Source: Sphingomonas crocodyli (GTDB lineage: Bacteria > Pseudomonadota > Alphaproteobacteria > Sphingomonadales > Sphingomonadaceae). Taken from it: a stretch of DNA of 64,000 bases. The notes under the pieces are model-generated. The model saw only the letters and a program-made list of their open reading frames with translations, made no database searches and was not told the DNA's origin. Below are positions 30,070 to 38,114 of the stretch, piece after piece; the stretch's first letter is position 1; each line of letters begins with the position of its first letter. The position numbers and the translations under genes were made by a program. Location: positions 554,757 through 618,756 of the forward strand of contig NZ_SACN01000002.1 of assembly GCF_004005865.1 (NCBI RefSeq), in the 5' to 3' direction.

Positions 30070-30252
30070 GCCGGCAGGTCTCCTGGCTCGCGGGTCGTCA
30101 CCCGATGCACGCCTTCCCAGACCTGTCGGTCCAGTGGCTGCCGGTCGGGAAGGACCGGCCTGTGCATCGCGCTCGCCGCTTACAGTTGCAGGGACAGCCG
30201 CGGATTGGGATGCCAGGCATCCGCACCGCATTCCCATTCAATCCCCTTGCGG
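30070..30252 (-). promoter_or_regulatory. Cobalamin (AdoCbl) riboswitch
   Basis: On the minus strand, read 5' to 3', the expected series of conserved segments is present: an AATGGGAATGCGGTGC start, GCATCCCAATCCGCGGCTGT, CCCTGCAACTGTAAGC, a variable hairpin with GCCACTGG, a CTGGGAAGGCG arm, and the terminal B12 box GAGCCAGGAGACCTGCCGGC (30,071-30,090). It lies about 190 bp upstream of cobW and 25 bp downstream of the thioesterase stop. It should repress cobW-cobN-cobO-bluB when cobalamin is plentiful. Confidence 0.95.
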
Positions 30253-30277
30253 GGAACCGACGCGATCGAACGCGGCT

Positions 30278-30769
30278 TTAGGAAGGATCGCCCGCCCCCG
30301 CAAGCGGCAGGAAGGGCGTGACGACATCGGCGCCGATCCGCGCCAGCCGCCCCGTCTCGCGATCGAGCATCCCCCATTGCGATGTCGTCGATACCAACAG
30401 CTTGCCCGTCGCATCGGTAAAGCGCGCCATGCGGGTGCAGCGCAGCCCCTGCGGCAGGCCGTCGATCCAGGTTTCGACAATGATCTCGGCGCCCACGCCC
30501 ACATTGGCGCGATAGTCGATCTCATGCTTCAGCACGATGCCGACCAGCCGGTCGCGATCCTCGTCGCGCGCGGCGGCATACCAGTGGGCGGCCGCGATAT
30601 CCTGCAGCCACAGCAGCCACACCGCATTGTTCACATGGCCCATCTCGTCGATATGCTGCGGCTCGACGCGGAAGGTCGCGCGGAAGCGTCGGTCGGGCGC
30701 GATTCCCCCTGCGATCGGCGTCCCGTCGGGCCGGAACCCCAGTCGGCGAGTTGAAAAATCCCAATCCAT
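30278..30769 (-). CDS. Acyl-CoA thioesterase, hotdog fold
   Basis: The 163 residues show the 4HBT-type hotdog pattern: FRVEPQHIDEMGHVNNAVWL holds the family Asp/His region and the later LKHEIDYRANVGVGAEIIV strand supports dimerisation. The acyl substrate is unknown. The start is taken at the Met of DWDFSTRRLGF; ten residues upstream are also open. It reads away from the divergent PBP gene and ends just before the riboswitch, which it does not share. Confidence 0.8.
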   Translation of the reverse strand: MDWDFSTRRLGFRPDGTPIAGGIAPDRRFRATFRVEPQHIDEMGHVNNAVWLLWLQDIAAAHWYAAARDEDRDRLVGIVLKHEIDYRANVGVGAEIIVETWIDGLPQGLRCTRMARFTDATGKLLVSTTSQWGMLDRETGRLARIGADVVTPFLPLAGAGDPS

Positions 30770-30849
30770 CGTCAAAGACCCTGTCATGCGGCCATTCAAC
30801 GCCGCGAAAGGTCCGATCCGCTATCAGATCGGCACATCATGGGCGATTT

Positions 30850-32916
30850 GTGATTTCCTGGTTCCGCTTGCCAAAAGCTGACGCGCCGACCCCCGATCCC
30901 GAAGGGGGCGACGAACCGGTCGCGCCGCCCGCCCCGTGGCAGCAAAGGCTGCGCGATGCCTTGCGCGGTCTGCCGTGGCGGCGGATCGGCAAGTGGACCG
31001 GCATCGCCTTTGCCGGGCTGTTCGCCTTCGCGATCCTGTGGGCCAGTTGGGTCGCGCCGCCGTGGGGCGATATGCAGCCGCCGCGCAAGCCCAGCTTCCT
31101 CTACCTCGCCAGCGACGGAACCCCGATCGCGCGGCGCGGCACGCGCGAGGCACCGGTCGACGCCGCGACTTTGCCGGTCGAGGTGAAGGGCGCCTTCATC
31201 GCGATCGAGGATCGCCGCTTCGCCAGCCATATGGGCGTCGATCCGCGCGGGCTGATCCGCGCTTTCTGGCGCAACATGCGTGCGGGCGGCGTGGTGCAGG
31301 GCGGCTCCACGATCACGCAGCAGCTCGCCAAGACCGACTTTCTCACCTCGGACCGCAAGATCGGCCGCAAGGTGCAGGAATTCGTCCTCGCGCTCTGGCT
31401 CGACGCGTGGCTCAGCAAGGACGAGATTCTCTCGCGCTATCTGTCGTCCATCTATTTCGGCGACGGCGCTTATGGCCTGCGCGCCGCCGCGCATCATTAT
31501 TTTCGCAAGAATCCCGAAAAGCTGAACGCGGCGCAGGCAGCGATGCTCGCGGGGATGGTGAAGGCGCCCAGCCGCCTCAACCCCGTCGGCAATCTGGAGG
31601 GCGCGCAGGCGCGGTCGAAACTGGTGCTGGCGGCGATGGCGGAGGAGGGGATGATCACCCCCGAAGAACTCGCCCGCATCCGGCCCGCCCGCCCCAATGT
31701 CGCGACCGACGAACTGCCCGCCGGCACCTATTTCGTCGACTGGGTCGCCCCGCAGATCGAGGAGCAGGCGCAGGAAGGGAAGGGCGAAGTCACCGTCCGC
31801 ACCACGCTCGACCCCACCCTTCAAAAGGCCGCGGTCAAGGCGCTCACCAATATCCTCTCGCGCTGGGGCGGTGGCGTTCATGCCACGCAGGCCGCGCTCG
31901 TCGCGATGCGCCCCAATGGCGAGGTCGTCGCGCTGATCGGCGGGCGCAGCTACCGCGCGAGTCCCTTCAATCGCGCGACGCAGGCGAAGCGCCAGCCGGG
32001 ATCGGCGTTCAAGCTGGCCGTCTATCTCGCGGCAATGGAGCGCGGCTATGGCCCCGACAGTCTGGTCGATAACAGCCGGCTGACGATCGACGGCTGGGAA
32101 CCGCACAATTACGGCAATCGCTACGGCCCGCCGATCCCGATGCGCAGCGCCTTTGCCCAATCGAGCAATGTCGCGGCGGTGCGCGTGGCCGAAATGGTCG
32201 GGCGCAGCAACGTCGCCGATGCGGCCAAGCGGCTGGGCATCGGCTCCGAACTCGCCTCCGGCCCTTCGATGGCGCTGGGCGTGTCGGGCACGACGTTGAT
32301 CGAACTCACCGCCGCTTATGCCGCGATTGCGGGCGGAACCTATCCGGTCGAACCCAGTGGCCTGGCCGAACGCACCCCGCGCCAGATCGCCCAACTCTAT
32401 CCCGGCACGCGCGAAAAGATGCTCGATCTGCTGTGGAGCGCGACCAACCAGGGCACCGGCCGCGCCGCCGCATTGGGCATCCCCACCTTCGGCAAGACCG
32501 GCACGACCCAGAATCACCGCGACGCGCTCTATGTCGGGTTCGCCGGCGGGCTGGTGACGGGCGTGTGGGTCGGCAATGACGATAACAGCGCGATGCGCGG
32601 CGTGACGGGCGGGCAGCTTCCGGCCGAAATCTGGCGCAGCTTCATGAGCAATGCGCGCCTGCGCGAGGCCGATCTCGACATCCCCGAAGGTCTGCGCGCC
32701 GACATTGCCGCGCGGCAGGAGGCGATGCGCCTTGCCGCCGAACAGCGCGCGCTCGAGGCGCTCGAAGCCTTGGAGGAGGAAGAACAATCCCCCTTCGAAC
32801 GCTTCATCGAAGGGCTGATCCCCGGCTTCCTGGGCGGCGGCAGGGACGATCGCCGTGATGATCGTGGCGACGGGCGCGAACGCCCGCGCGAGGACGACCC
32901 GCCCTTCGGCGAGTGA
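30850..32916 (+). CDS. Bifunctional class A penicillin-binding protein (PBP1 type)
   Basis: Peptidoglycan glycosyltransferase plus transpeptidase. The 688 residues have a cytoplasmic tail, one membrane helix (TGIAFAGLFAFAILWASWVA), the GT51 domain with its catalytic Glu (AIEDRRFASHMGVD) and GGSTITQQLAKTDFL, then the transpeptidase with the active-site Ser (QPGSAFKLAVY), SSN (AQSSNVAAVR) and KTGTT (FGKTGTTQNHRD). The C-terminal tail is acidic and Arg/Asp-rich. A GTG at 30,850 is preferred; a longer frame upstream runs against the thioesterase gene. Its stop is 26 bp before the island's left att site. Confidence 0.93.
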   Translation: MISWFRLPKADAPTPDPEGGDEPVAPPAPWQQRLRDALRGLPWRRIGKWTGIAFAGLFAFAILWASWVAPPWGDMQPPRKPSFLYLASDGTPIARRGTREAPVDAATLPVEVKGAFIAIEDRRFASHMGVDPRGLIRAFWRNMRAGGVVQGGSTITQQLAKTDFLTSDRKIGRKVQEFVLALWLDAWLSKDEILSRYLSSIYFGDGAYGLRAAAHHYFRKNPEKLNAAQAAMLAGMVKAPSRLNPVGNLEGAQARSKLVLAAMAEEGMITPEELARIRPARPNVATDELPAGTYFVDWVAPQIEEQAQEGKGEVTVRTTLDPTLQKAAVKALTNILSRWGGGVHATQAALVAMRPNGEVVALIGGRSYRASPFNRATQAKRQPGSAFKLAVYLAAMERGYGPDSLVDNSRLTIDGWEPHNYGNRYGPPIPMRSAFAQSSNVAAVRVAEMVGRSNVADAAKRLGIGSELASGPSMALGVSGTTLIELTAAYAAIAGGTYPVEPSGLAERTPRQIAQLYPGTREKMLDLLWSATNQGTGRAAALGIPTFGKTGTTQNHRDALYVGFAGGLVTGVWVGNDDNSAMRGVTGGQLPAEIWRSFMSNARLREADLDIPEGLRADIAARQEAMRLAAEQRALEALEALEEEEQSPFERFIEGLIPGFLGGGRDDRRDDRGDGRERPREDDPPFGE

Positions 32917-32942
32917 TGCGATTGCGACGGCGGGAAAGGCCG

Positions 32943-32959
32943 TGGCGGACACGCCGGGA
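32943..32959 (+). repeat. Left attachment site (attL core)
   Basis: The 17 bp tggcggacacgccggga are identical to the 3' end of tRNA-Ser at 52,705-52,721. The flanking bases on both sides differ between the two copies, so 17 bp is the full identity block. The site lies 26 bp after the PBP stop. Confidence 0.88.
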
Positions 32960-33024
32960 GTGTGCGCCGAGCGATGAATTGAGCCAGAAAACCCCGTATA
33001 CCGGGCTATTTTGGCCTTGCGCTG

Positions 33025-33056
33025 GGGTACACGACACGGGTACACGGCGGGTACGC
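33025..33056 (+). promoter_or_regulatory. Candidate integrase arm-type sites, left
   Basis: Three direct copies of a GGGTACRC octamer start at 33,025, 33,038 and 33,049 (spacing 13 and 11 bp): gggtacac, gggtacac, gggtacgc. They sit between the att core and the integrase gene. A matching triplet with spacing 13 and 12 bp lies near the right att site. This arrangement is what lambda-type integrases use for arm binding; their proximity to the integrase start suggests autoregulation too. Confidence 0.6.
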
Positions 33057-33078
33057 AGAGCAACCCGAAGGCTTCCTC

Positions 33079-34434
33079 ATGGCATCCCGCAAGGCCCGTT
33101 TGGGGCAGTACCTCGAATGGCATCACGGGACCATCCGCGTGTCTCTCCCGGTGCCCAAGGCGCTGCAGGAGGTAGTCGGTGCAACGCGGCTCAAACGCTC
33201 CCTCGGAACGGATAGCCCTGCCAATGCGGAGCGGATCAAGCACGCGGTCATCCATGAGCTTAAAGGGCAATTCACGGCGGCCGAGAGGTCCGGCGGCGGG
33301 CTGACCAAAGAAGCCCTAGGATGGCGTAAAGACATCGCCTCAGCTGCATCGTCGCGAGAGCAGGACACGCTGTCTCTGCTGATGACCGATCGGGCTGAGG
33401 AACTTGAGAAGGAGCGCGGATGGAAGGCTGCGCAGCAGTTCTCCGAAATTGCCAGCGGGCTTGTGACGCCCATCGACACGATGCTGGAAAGCTACCTTGA
33501 TGGCTGCGGGCTCGCCCCCCGGACCATCGATGGCATCCGCCGCACCGTGCGAGTCTATCAAGACTGGGCGGAAGCAAATGACGAACCTACGGCTGTCGAG
33601 CGGATCGACCGGAAGGTAGCGGGGCGTTTCGTTCAAGACCTGCTAAAGCGCATGGCGGTGCCGTCAGCGGCGACCTACACGAAGTTCCTGAGCGGGTACT
33701 GGGCGTTCTTGGATGGCAAAGGCTACGTCAGCGCGTCGCCCTGGGGGAATCAGTTCAAGGGCGTGGGCAAAACCCGCAAGCGCGTGTCGATGGTCATGGA
33801 CACGGGCGGCAAGGGCGGCAAGCGACCCTATACGACGGAAGAGGTGGCCAAGCTCCTCTATGCGGAGCCGGTAGCTGAAACCGATGGGCGCTCGCTGGAC
33901 CTAGCTTGGATCGGTGCCCTGTCTGGAATGCGGATCGAGGAGATTTGCGGCCTGAAGGTGCGAGACTGTGCCAACGGCTGGTTCGATGTGAACGCCGATG
34001 GGAAGGGAAAGACCGAGGCGGCGGCACGGCGCGTGCCCATCCATCCTCAGCTTGCCGCGATCATCACCCGCAGGAGCGCCTCGAAGAAGCCTACAGACTT
34101 CCTGATCGATGACCTGCCGAAGCCACCCGATGACTCCATCCGTGAGCGTTCTATGCCAGCGAGTAAGGCATACACCCGCTTTCGGCGGCGCGTTGGCGTT
34201 GATGAGCGAGTGGATGGCCAACGTCAGTCCAACGTCGATTTTCATAGCTGGCGGCGTTGGTTCATCCGCGAGGCGCGGGACGCGAAGGTCACCCTGTGGA
34301 CGCTGGCTGACTTGGTCGGGCACGATACGGAAAGCCTGCCGGGTGGTCTGACGATGGGCCGCTATCCCGGCCGAGCAAGCGATGCGGATTTGATTGCTGC
34401 GGTCTCGGCGGTGACGATCCCGCCCGAAGCCTAG
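33079..34434 (+). CDS. Tyrosine site-specific integrase
   Basis: The 451-residue phage-type integrase has an N-terminal arm-binding region, a SAM-like core-binding domain (about 145-235) and a C-terminal catalytic domain. The catalytic set is visible: Arg in SGMRIEEICGL, His-x-x-Arg in DFHSWRRWF, His in LVGHDTES and the nucleophile Tyr in MGRYPGRAS. Adjacency to attL and to candidate arm sites supports its role in insertion at tRNA-Ser. The reading is intact, so the island could still be mobile if an excisionase exists; none is recognised. Confidence 0.95.
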   Translation: MASRKARLGQYLEWHHGTIRVSLPVPKALQEVVGATRLKRSLGTDSPANAERIKHAVIHELKGQFTAAERSGGGLTKEALGWRKDIASAASSREQDTLSLLMTDRAEELEKERGWKAAQQFSEIASGLVTPIDTMLESYLDGCGLAPRTIDGIRRTVRVYQDWAEANDEPTAVERIDRKVAGRFVQDLLKRMAVPSAATYTKFLSGYWAFLDGKGYVSASPWGNQFKGVGKTRKRVSMVMDTGGKGGKRPYTTEEVAKLLYAEPVAETDGRSLDLAWIGALSGMRIEEICGLKVRDCANGWFDVNADGKGKTEAAARRVPIHPQLAAIITRRSASKKPTDFLIDDLPKPPDDSIRERSMPASKAYTRFRRRVGVDERVDGQRQSNVDFHSWRRWFIREARDAKVTLWTLADLVGHDTESLPGGLTMGRYPGRASDADLIAAVSAVTIPPEA

Positions 34435-34435
34435 T

Positions 34436-34837
34436 GTGTCGGACGTAGGGCAGCACGAAGCGGCGTTGGGCGACGCGATGAGAGCGCCTTGCGAGGCCTC
34501 GCCGCCCGTTCGCAAGAGGCGCTATCGCCGTCGCCGACAGCTGGTCAAAATCTATGCCGCTCAGGGAGGCATCTGCGCAGGCTGCGGAATGTCGGTGCCA
34601 GACATTGACGATCAGCGCCGAAGCCATCCTGATGCCCCCACGTTCGACCATGTCACGTCCCGCGCACAAGGTGGCACCTACCACACGCTAAACGGCGTCA
34701 TGAAACACCGACGCTGTAACGAGGATCGGGGAGATAGACAGCCGACCGGCTGCGACCTCATTTGGCAGGCGCTGATTGAAGTCAAGTTCGGCTGGGTTTA
34801 CGCGGGGTCGCCTGCGAGTACCGACTTCGGCGCGTAG
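34436..34837 (+). CDS. HNH endonuclease-like protein
   Basis: A protein of 133 residues (119 if the ATG at 34,478 is used). After an Arg-rich segment (VRKRRYRRRRQLVKIY) comes a zinc-binding HNH module: CAGCGMSVPD, then the D-H pair in FDHVTSRAQGG, and N...HRRCNEDRGD. The GTG start at 34,436 comes 1 bp after the integrase stop; neither start has a good ribosome site. Phage HNH proteins may be nickases aiding packaging or homing nucleases; the role here is open. Confidence 0.7.
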   Translation: MSDVGQHEAALGDAMRAPCEASPPVRKRRYRRRRQLVKIYAAQGGICAGCGMSVPDIDDQRRSHPDAPTFDHVTSRAQGGTYHTLNGVMKHRRCNEDRGDRQPTGCDLIWQALIEVKFGWVYAGSPASTDFGA

Positions 34838-34880
34838 GTCGCGGATTGCAGTCCACAGGAGCTACGCCTTCGACGCCGCA

Positions 34881-35195
34881 GTGATCCCTCAGGATCGCGA
34901 CGGGGTCACCATGATCGACGCTCGCCAGCTGCATGCGTGGCTGAAGGTCTCGACACCTGTGCATAAGTGGGTTGGCCGCCGGGTCGAAGAGTACGGGTTC
35001 GAAGACGGCACGGACTTTCGGACATCCGTGTCCAAAACCGGCGGCCGCCCCCGCACCGACTACCTGCTCACCGTCGACATGGCCAAGGAGCTGTCGATGG
35101 TGGAGCGCACCGAGCGTGGCCAAGCGACCCGCCGGTACTTCATCGAGATGGAGAAGGTGGCCCATCAGATGGCGCAGGAGCGCCTACCAACGTAA
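34881..35195 (+). CDS. AntA/AntB-type phage antirepressor
   Basis: About 104 residues from a GTG. The segment VTMIDARQLHAWLKVSTPVH and GFEDGTDFRT is the AntA/AntB signature, a domain that in phages inactivates repressor proteins. The C-terminal domain usual for longer antirepressors is missing. The ATG at 34,911 is another possible start. It ends 5 bp before the BRO-N frame, so the two antirepressor-type genes are likely translated together. Confidence 0.75.
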   Translation: MIPQDRDGVTMIDARQLHAWLKVSTPVHKWVGRRVEEYGFEDGTDFRTSVSKTGGRPRTDYLLTVDMAKELSMVERTERGQATRRYFIEMEKVAHQMAQERLPT

Positions 35196-35200
35196 TCCCC

Positions 35201-35630
35201 ATGTTCACCTTCAACGGCACTCAGCTTCGCGGGGTGAAGATCGACGGCGAGCCGTGGTTCGTCGCGACTGACGCTTGCATCTGTCTCGGGCTGACGACGA
35301 GGGGCGGGACGACCCAGCACACGTGCCGCTTGGACAGAGATGAGAGGATGACGGTTCGTAAGGGGGGGCCGGGGAGAAACCCTTTACCCTGTCGTCGCCC
35401 ACCTCTTCGGTAAGTTTGACAGTGTTCTATCTTTCGTATCCCGCCCCGGCCTGTTCAAGCTGATCGAGCGTTCGAACAAGGCCGGGGCGAAGCAGTTCAG
35501 CCGCTGGGTGCGCCACGAGGTGCTGCCGCAGGTGATGGACAACCCCACGCATGGGGAAGCACACAGCCGCAGGTGCAAAGCCTGTTCAGTGGCCGGAGAC
35601 CCACCTCAGGGCGTGCTGACCGAAAATTGA
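35201..35630 (+). pseudogene. BRO-N antirepressor, frameshifted at a G7 run
   Basis: The first part (MFTFNGTQLRGVKIDGEPWF, from 35,201) matches the BRO-N protein at 52,151. The frame leaves the family sequence at the poly-G run 35,362-35,368, and the continuation (ETLYPVVAHLFGKF, SRPGLFKLIERS, RWVRHEVLPQVMDN) is found in the other plus frame and ends at 35,630. A 1-base indel in the run explains this. It may be a true disruption, a sequencing artefact or a slippery site. If rejoined, the product would be about 143 residues, similar to the other copy (137). Confidence 0.75.
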
Positions 35631-35784
35631 GCCCTGAGCAGCGGGAGGCGAGGAAGGCGCTCTAGCATGGCTTAAAACAGCGTATAGCGGCATCCAATTG
35701 TGCCGCACTCCCGAACTAGGAAACGCTTTTCCGATGTTCCGGGCGAGGCACCTGAAGTGCCTCATCAAACCTCTGGAGAACCAC

Positions 35785-36033
35785 ATGGCTACCAACTTCA
35801 CGACCGTCGCAGGCAGTTCGTTCGTTTCCAATGGCCTCATGGCGGTCGAAGTCCTCAAGTCCGCGAGCGATGCGCTGATCGAACTACAGGCCGCGTCCCA
35901 AAATCTGCTGACAATAGGCCGGGGCTCTGAAGAAGAGGACCTCGAACGCCAAGTGGCAATCGCAGAAAGTTTAACGTCGGCAATCGTGGAACTGCGTGGG
36001 TTGGTAGCAGCCTGCGGTGAGGCACTGCGCTAA
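35785..36033 (+). CDS. Hypothetical small helical protein
   Basis: An 82-residue product with mostly helical, mildly acidic sequence (LMAVEVLKSASDALIELQAA, then EEEDLERQVAIAESL). A ctggag ribosome site lies 7 nt upstream of the ATG. No family is recognised. It is located downstream of the antirepressor block; the 35,631-35,784 interval contains nothing that I can identify. Confidence 0.55.
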   Translation: MATNFTTVAGSSFVSNGLMAVEVLKSASDALIELQAASQNLLTIGRGSEEEDLERQVAIAESLTSAIVELRGLVAACGEALR

Positions 36034-36247
36034 CGGTGAGGTTGTCTGGGCTTGCGCGGAGCGCGGCCCGGCACAGCCAGACGTTCTCACGTCCCGGTAT
36101 CGGTCCTCGTCCAGCTTCGTGACCGACCGCTGTCCGGTCTACGACAACGATTAGGGACGATTGCAACGGAACACCCTTTCGCCCTTTCATCGAGCGATAC
36201 AATCGGCCAGCATGGTGATCTGCCGAAAGTTGATATGATGGGATAAT

Positions 36248-36679
36248 ATGGACGATCAGGCCGAGGAAAAGCGCCGCGCGGAGATCAGGGAACTTGCCGA
36301 GCGGTTGCCGTATGCGAACGCCAATCCCGAGTATGTCGGCCATGAGCTGGCTGATTTGGTGAGAAAATTGCTGCGAGCGTCTACTTCACGGCAACCGCAT
36401 GCGTCAGCTAGCGCAGCTGTGATGATGTTCGACCAGCTTGTTCAGCGCGTCGCCATGCTATCGAGGAGCGACCTTTACACTAGCTTCACTGTAGCGATTG
36501 ACGAGCTTTCGCCGTCTCACCAGCGCGGCGGCAAACGGGATCTATGGACATCAGCTGCGGAGGACGGGGCGCGGTACTACGTCGAGCTTTCCTCCAAGGA
36601 CAGTTTTGCGGCCGCCCGGTCCTCCAAGGCAGAGCTGAACTTTCGCGACAGTGTGCGACGGATTCACGCCAAGGACTGA
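36248..36679 (+). CDS. Hypothetical protein
   Basis: A 143-residue polar product, strongly charged at the N-terminus (DDQAEEKRRAEIRELAERL), with a central helical segment (ASAAVMMFDQLVQRVAML) and a more hydrophilic C-terminal third. No membrane segment, no cysteine pairs, no motif that I can name. Codon use is less GC-biased than in the core. The upstream 210 bp appear non-coding. Confidence 0.55.
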   Translation: MDDQAEEKRRAEIRELAERLPYANANPEYVGHELADLVRKLLRASTSRQPHASASAAVMMFDQLVQRVAMLSRSDLYTSFTVAIDELSPSHQRGGKRDLWTSAAEDGARYYVELSSKDSFAAARSSKAELNFRDSVRRIHAKD

Positions 36680-37016
36680 CAGGATGAGTGCTGCTCGATT
36701 AGGCCGCACTTTCGGAGGGTGGGATATACCTTAGGTGCGTATCCAGCTGGCGGCCCACCGAGCGTAGTCCGTCGGATCGGCGTTGTCCCTCAACTGGCAT
36801 AGGGGGCGAGGCTGACGACGCCCAGAGAGCACCTAAGGCATCCAAGAGCGATCTGTGTGATGCTCGCGTGCAACGGCGTGCGCCAGACGTAAATGGTGCT
36901 GGTTGAGCCCCCGCGCGGCCGCCAGTTTGCGTTCCCGCGAATAGGCCGCACTCTCGGAGAGAGAAACGTTCTGCGGCTCGGTCTCCACCCTGACCACCGA
37001 CGATCCCGAGGCACCC
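36680..37016. other. Gene-poor stretch with an imperfect direct repeat
   Basis: No credible gene starts here. Frames on the minus strand are open but have shadow-like composition. A repeat of 18 bp (taggccgcact then y then tcggag) occurs at 36,700-36,717 and 36,942-36,959 with one mismatch, 242 bp apart. Confidence 0.5.
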
Positions 37017-37211
37017 ATGCGACCCCGCAAGACACCCCCAGTTTCCCTGCCGGATGGCTTCAAGTTCTGCTGGAGCTGCTCCTCGCCGAAGCCTCTGGTC
37101 GGCTTTGGTCGCGATGGGCGGCAGTGGGATCAGAAACGAGTGGCTTGCCGCTCCTGCGACAGCGCGGCGGGGGTGGAGCGCGCTCGGCGGCGTCGCCAAC
37201 GGCTTCGATAA
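37017..37211 (+). CDS. Small zinc-ribbon-like protein
   Basis: A 64-residue product with two CxxC knuckles: FCWSCSSPKPLVGFG and ACRSCDSAAGV, spaced about 25 residues apart, followed by an Arg-rich tail. A gagg site is 5 nt upstream of the ATG. Such peptides in phages often bind DNA or partners of RNA polymerase. I cannot assign a family name. A minus-strand frame starting at the same point (37,018) is rejected because its composition is poor. Confidence 0.6.
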   Translation: MRPRKTPPVSLPDGFKFCWSCSSPKPLVGFGRDGRQWDQKRVACRSCDSAAGVERARRRRQRLR

Positions 37212-37263
37212 TCGCCTGAGTTGGGTCTGGGACCGAGCGTCAACTCGGCCCCGTTCCCCACGT

Positions 37264-37455
37264 TTATTCTGCGCGGACAGACTGCTTTGCAGCGTTGAGA
37301 GTGATGAGGGCGGTCTGTTGCTCCAGCCTCGCCGTCTCAAGTGAAATGTAAGCGGCCAAGAGGCCGATTCCTGCTGCAAAGAGGGCTAGCACCCCACCGA
37401 TTACCGGTGACGTGAGTAGTTGAAAAATCAGGGATAGTCCCCGGCTAGAGTACAA
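37264..37455 (-). CDS. Possible small single-pass membrane protein
   Basis: A 63-residue frame: a membrane segment (PVIGGVLALFAAGIGLLAAYIS) then an amphipathic polar tail with heptad-like spacing (LETARLEQQTALITLNAAKQ). It runs opposite to its neighbours. Phage accessory regions often hold such holin- or spanin-like peptides, but nothing proves this. Confidence is low because there is no ribosome site that stands out. Confidence 0.4.
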   Translation of the reverse strand: MYSSRGLSLIFQLLTSPVIGGVLALFAAGIGLLAAYISLETARLEQQTALITLNAAKQSVRAE

Positions 37456-37606
37456 TGGCCCACGACCATCGCGGGCATACGCACCTTACTTCCGTCGCAT
37501 CGACCTTCAACCCGATGCCGCATCAACATCAAAACCGAACATGCTCCCCTGTCTCCGCTGCCGTCCCGGCGGCGCGATGGCGGCTGGGCGTTCAAGTAGG
37601 ACATCT

Positions 37607-37867
37607 ATGACAACCTCCCGAACTTCTCGTGCGGCGGCGATCAACGCCAAATGCCGCGAGTGCATCTACGACCGCCTGTCGGTCGGCAACTGGCGCGAAC
37701 AGGTTGCTGCCTGCGCATCATCGAACTGCGCTCTTCACTCCGTTCGCCCCGTCCCCCGCAGTTGCGTCGTGGACGGTAGGTACGACCTCGCCGCCATCTC
37801 GGTCATCCGCGCCAAGCTCGACCGGGCGCTTAACTCCACCCGCATCCTGGACGTGACCCATGTTTAA
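37607..37867 (+). CDS. Cys-rich small phage protein at the head of the ejection operon
   Basis: An 86-residue product with paired cysteines (INAKCRECIYDRL and ACASSNCALHSVRPVP), a pattern of small proteins in phage virion regions. A ribosome site (aagtagga) precedes the ATG by 8 nt. Its 3' end overlaps the next gene by 8 bp. The tight coupling to the 84-, 534- and 1394-residue proteins suggests a shared function or timing. The domain is unnamed to me. Confidence 0.7.
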   Translation: MTTSRTSRAAAINAKCRECIYDRLSVGNWREQVAACASSNCALHSVRPVPRSCVVDGRYDLAAISVIRAKLDRALNSTRILDVTHV

Positions 37868-38114
37868 TCTCGCTGTCATCATCAGCTTCATCTCGGGTGC
37901 TGCACTGGCAGTTGGGGTGGTCGGTCTCGTTGCGGCATTCTGGCCGCGTCCCAAGCGGCGGTCGGGCGTTGCCGCTGATGAAGGCGCTACTCGGCAGAAG
38001 CTGCGTGAAGAGGCGCGCATCAGCGCAGCCGCTGGAGAGGTTGACCTGACGATCCACTCCGTGGGCATTGAGCAGCTCTTGTTCGATAGCGTCGAGCAGG
38101 CGAAGCACCGATGA
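37860..38114 (+). CDS. Small membrane protein of the ejection operon
   Basis: An 84-residue protein: an N-terminal hydrophobic helix (LAVIISFISGAALAVGVVGL), a basic PRPKRRSG turn, and then a helical soluble tail. It overlaps the upstream gene by 8 bp and the 534-aa gene by 4 bp (ATGA). In podoviruses a small virion membrane protein (T7 gp14) precedes the two large ejection proteins, but this one is shorter than gp14. The analogy rests on position only. Confidence 0.65.
   Translation: MFNLAVIISFISGAALAVGVVGLVAAFWPRPKRRSGVAADEGATRQKLREEARISAAAGEVDLTIHSVGIEQLLFDSVEQAKHR

Noticed and set aside
30796..33270. 824-codon minus-strand frame crossing the left att site
   Set aside because: Shadow of the penicillin-binding protein gene that runs by chance over the island border.
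35362..35368. Programmed frameshift as the firm explanation of the BRO-N break
   Set aside because: A plain G7 run alone, without a downstream stimulatory structure that I can see, does not separate programmed shift from error or decay.
36699..37379. 226-codon minus-strand frame
   Set aside because: Ser/Arg/Pro-rich, no domain, and overlaps the better-supported zinc-ribbon gene on the plus strand.
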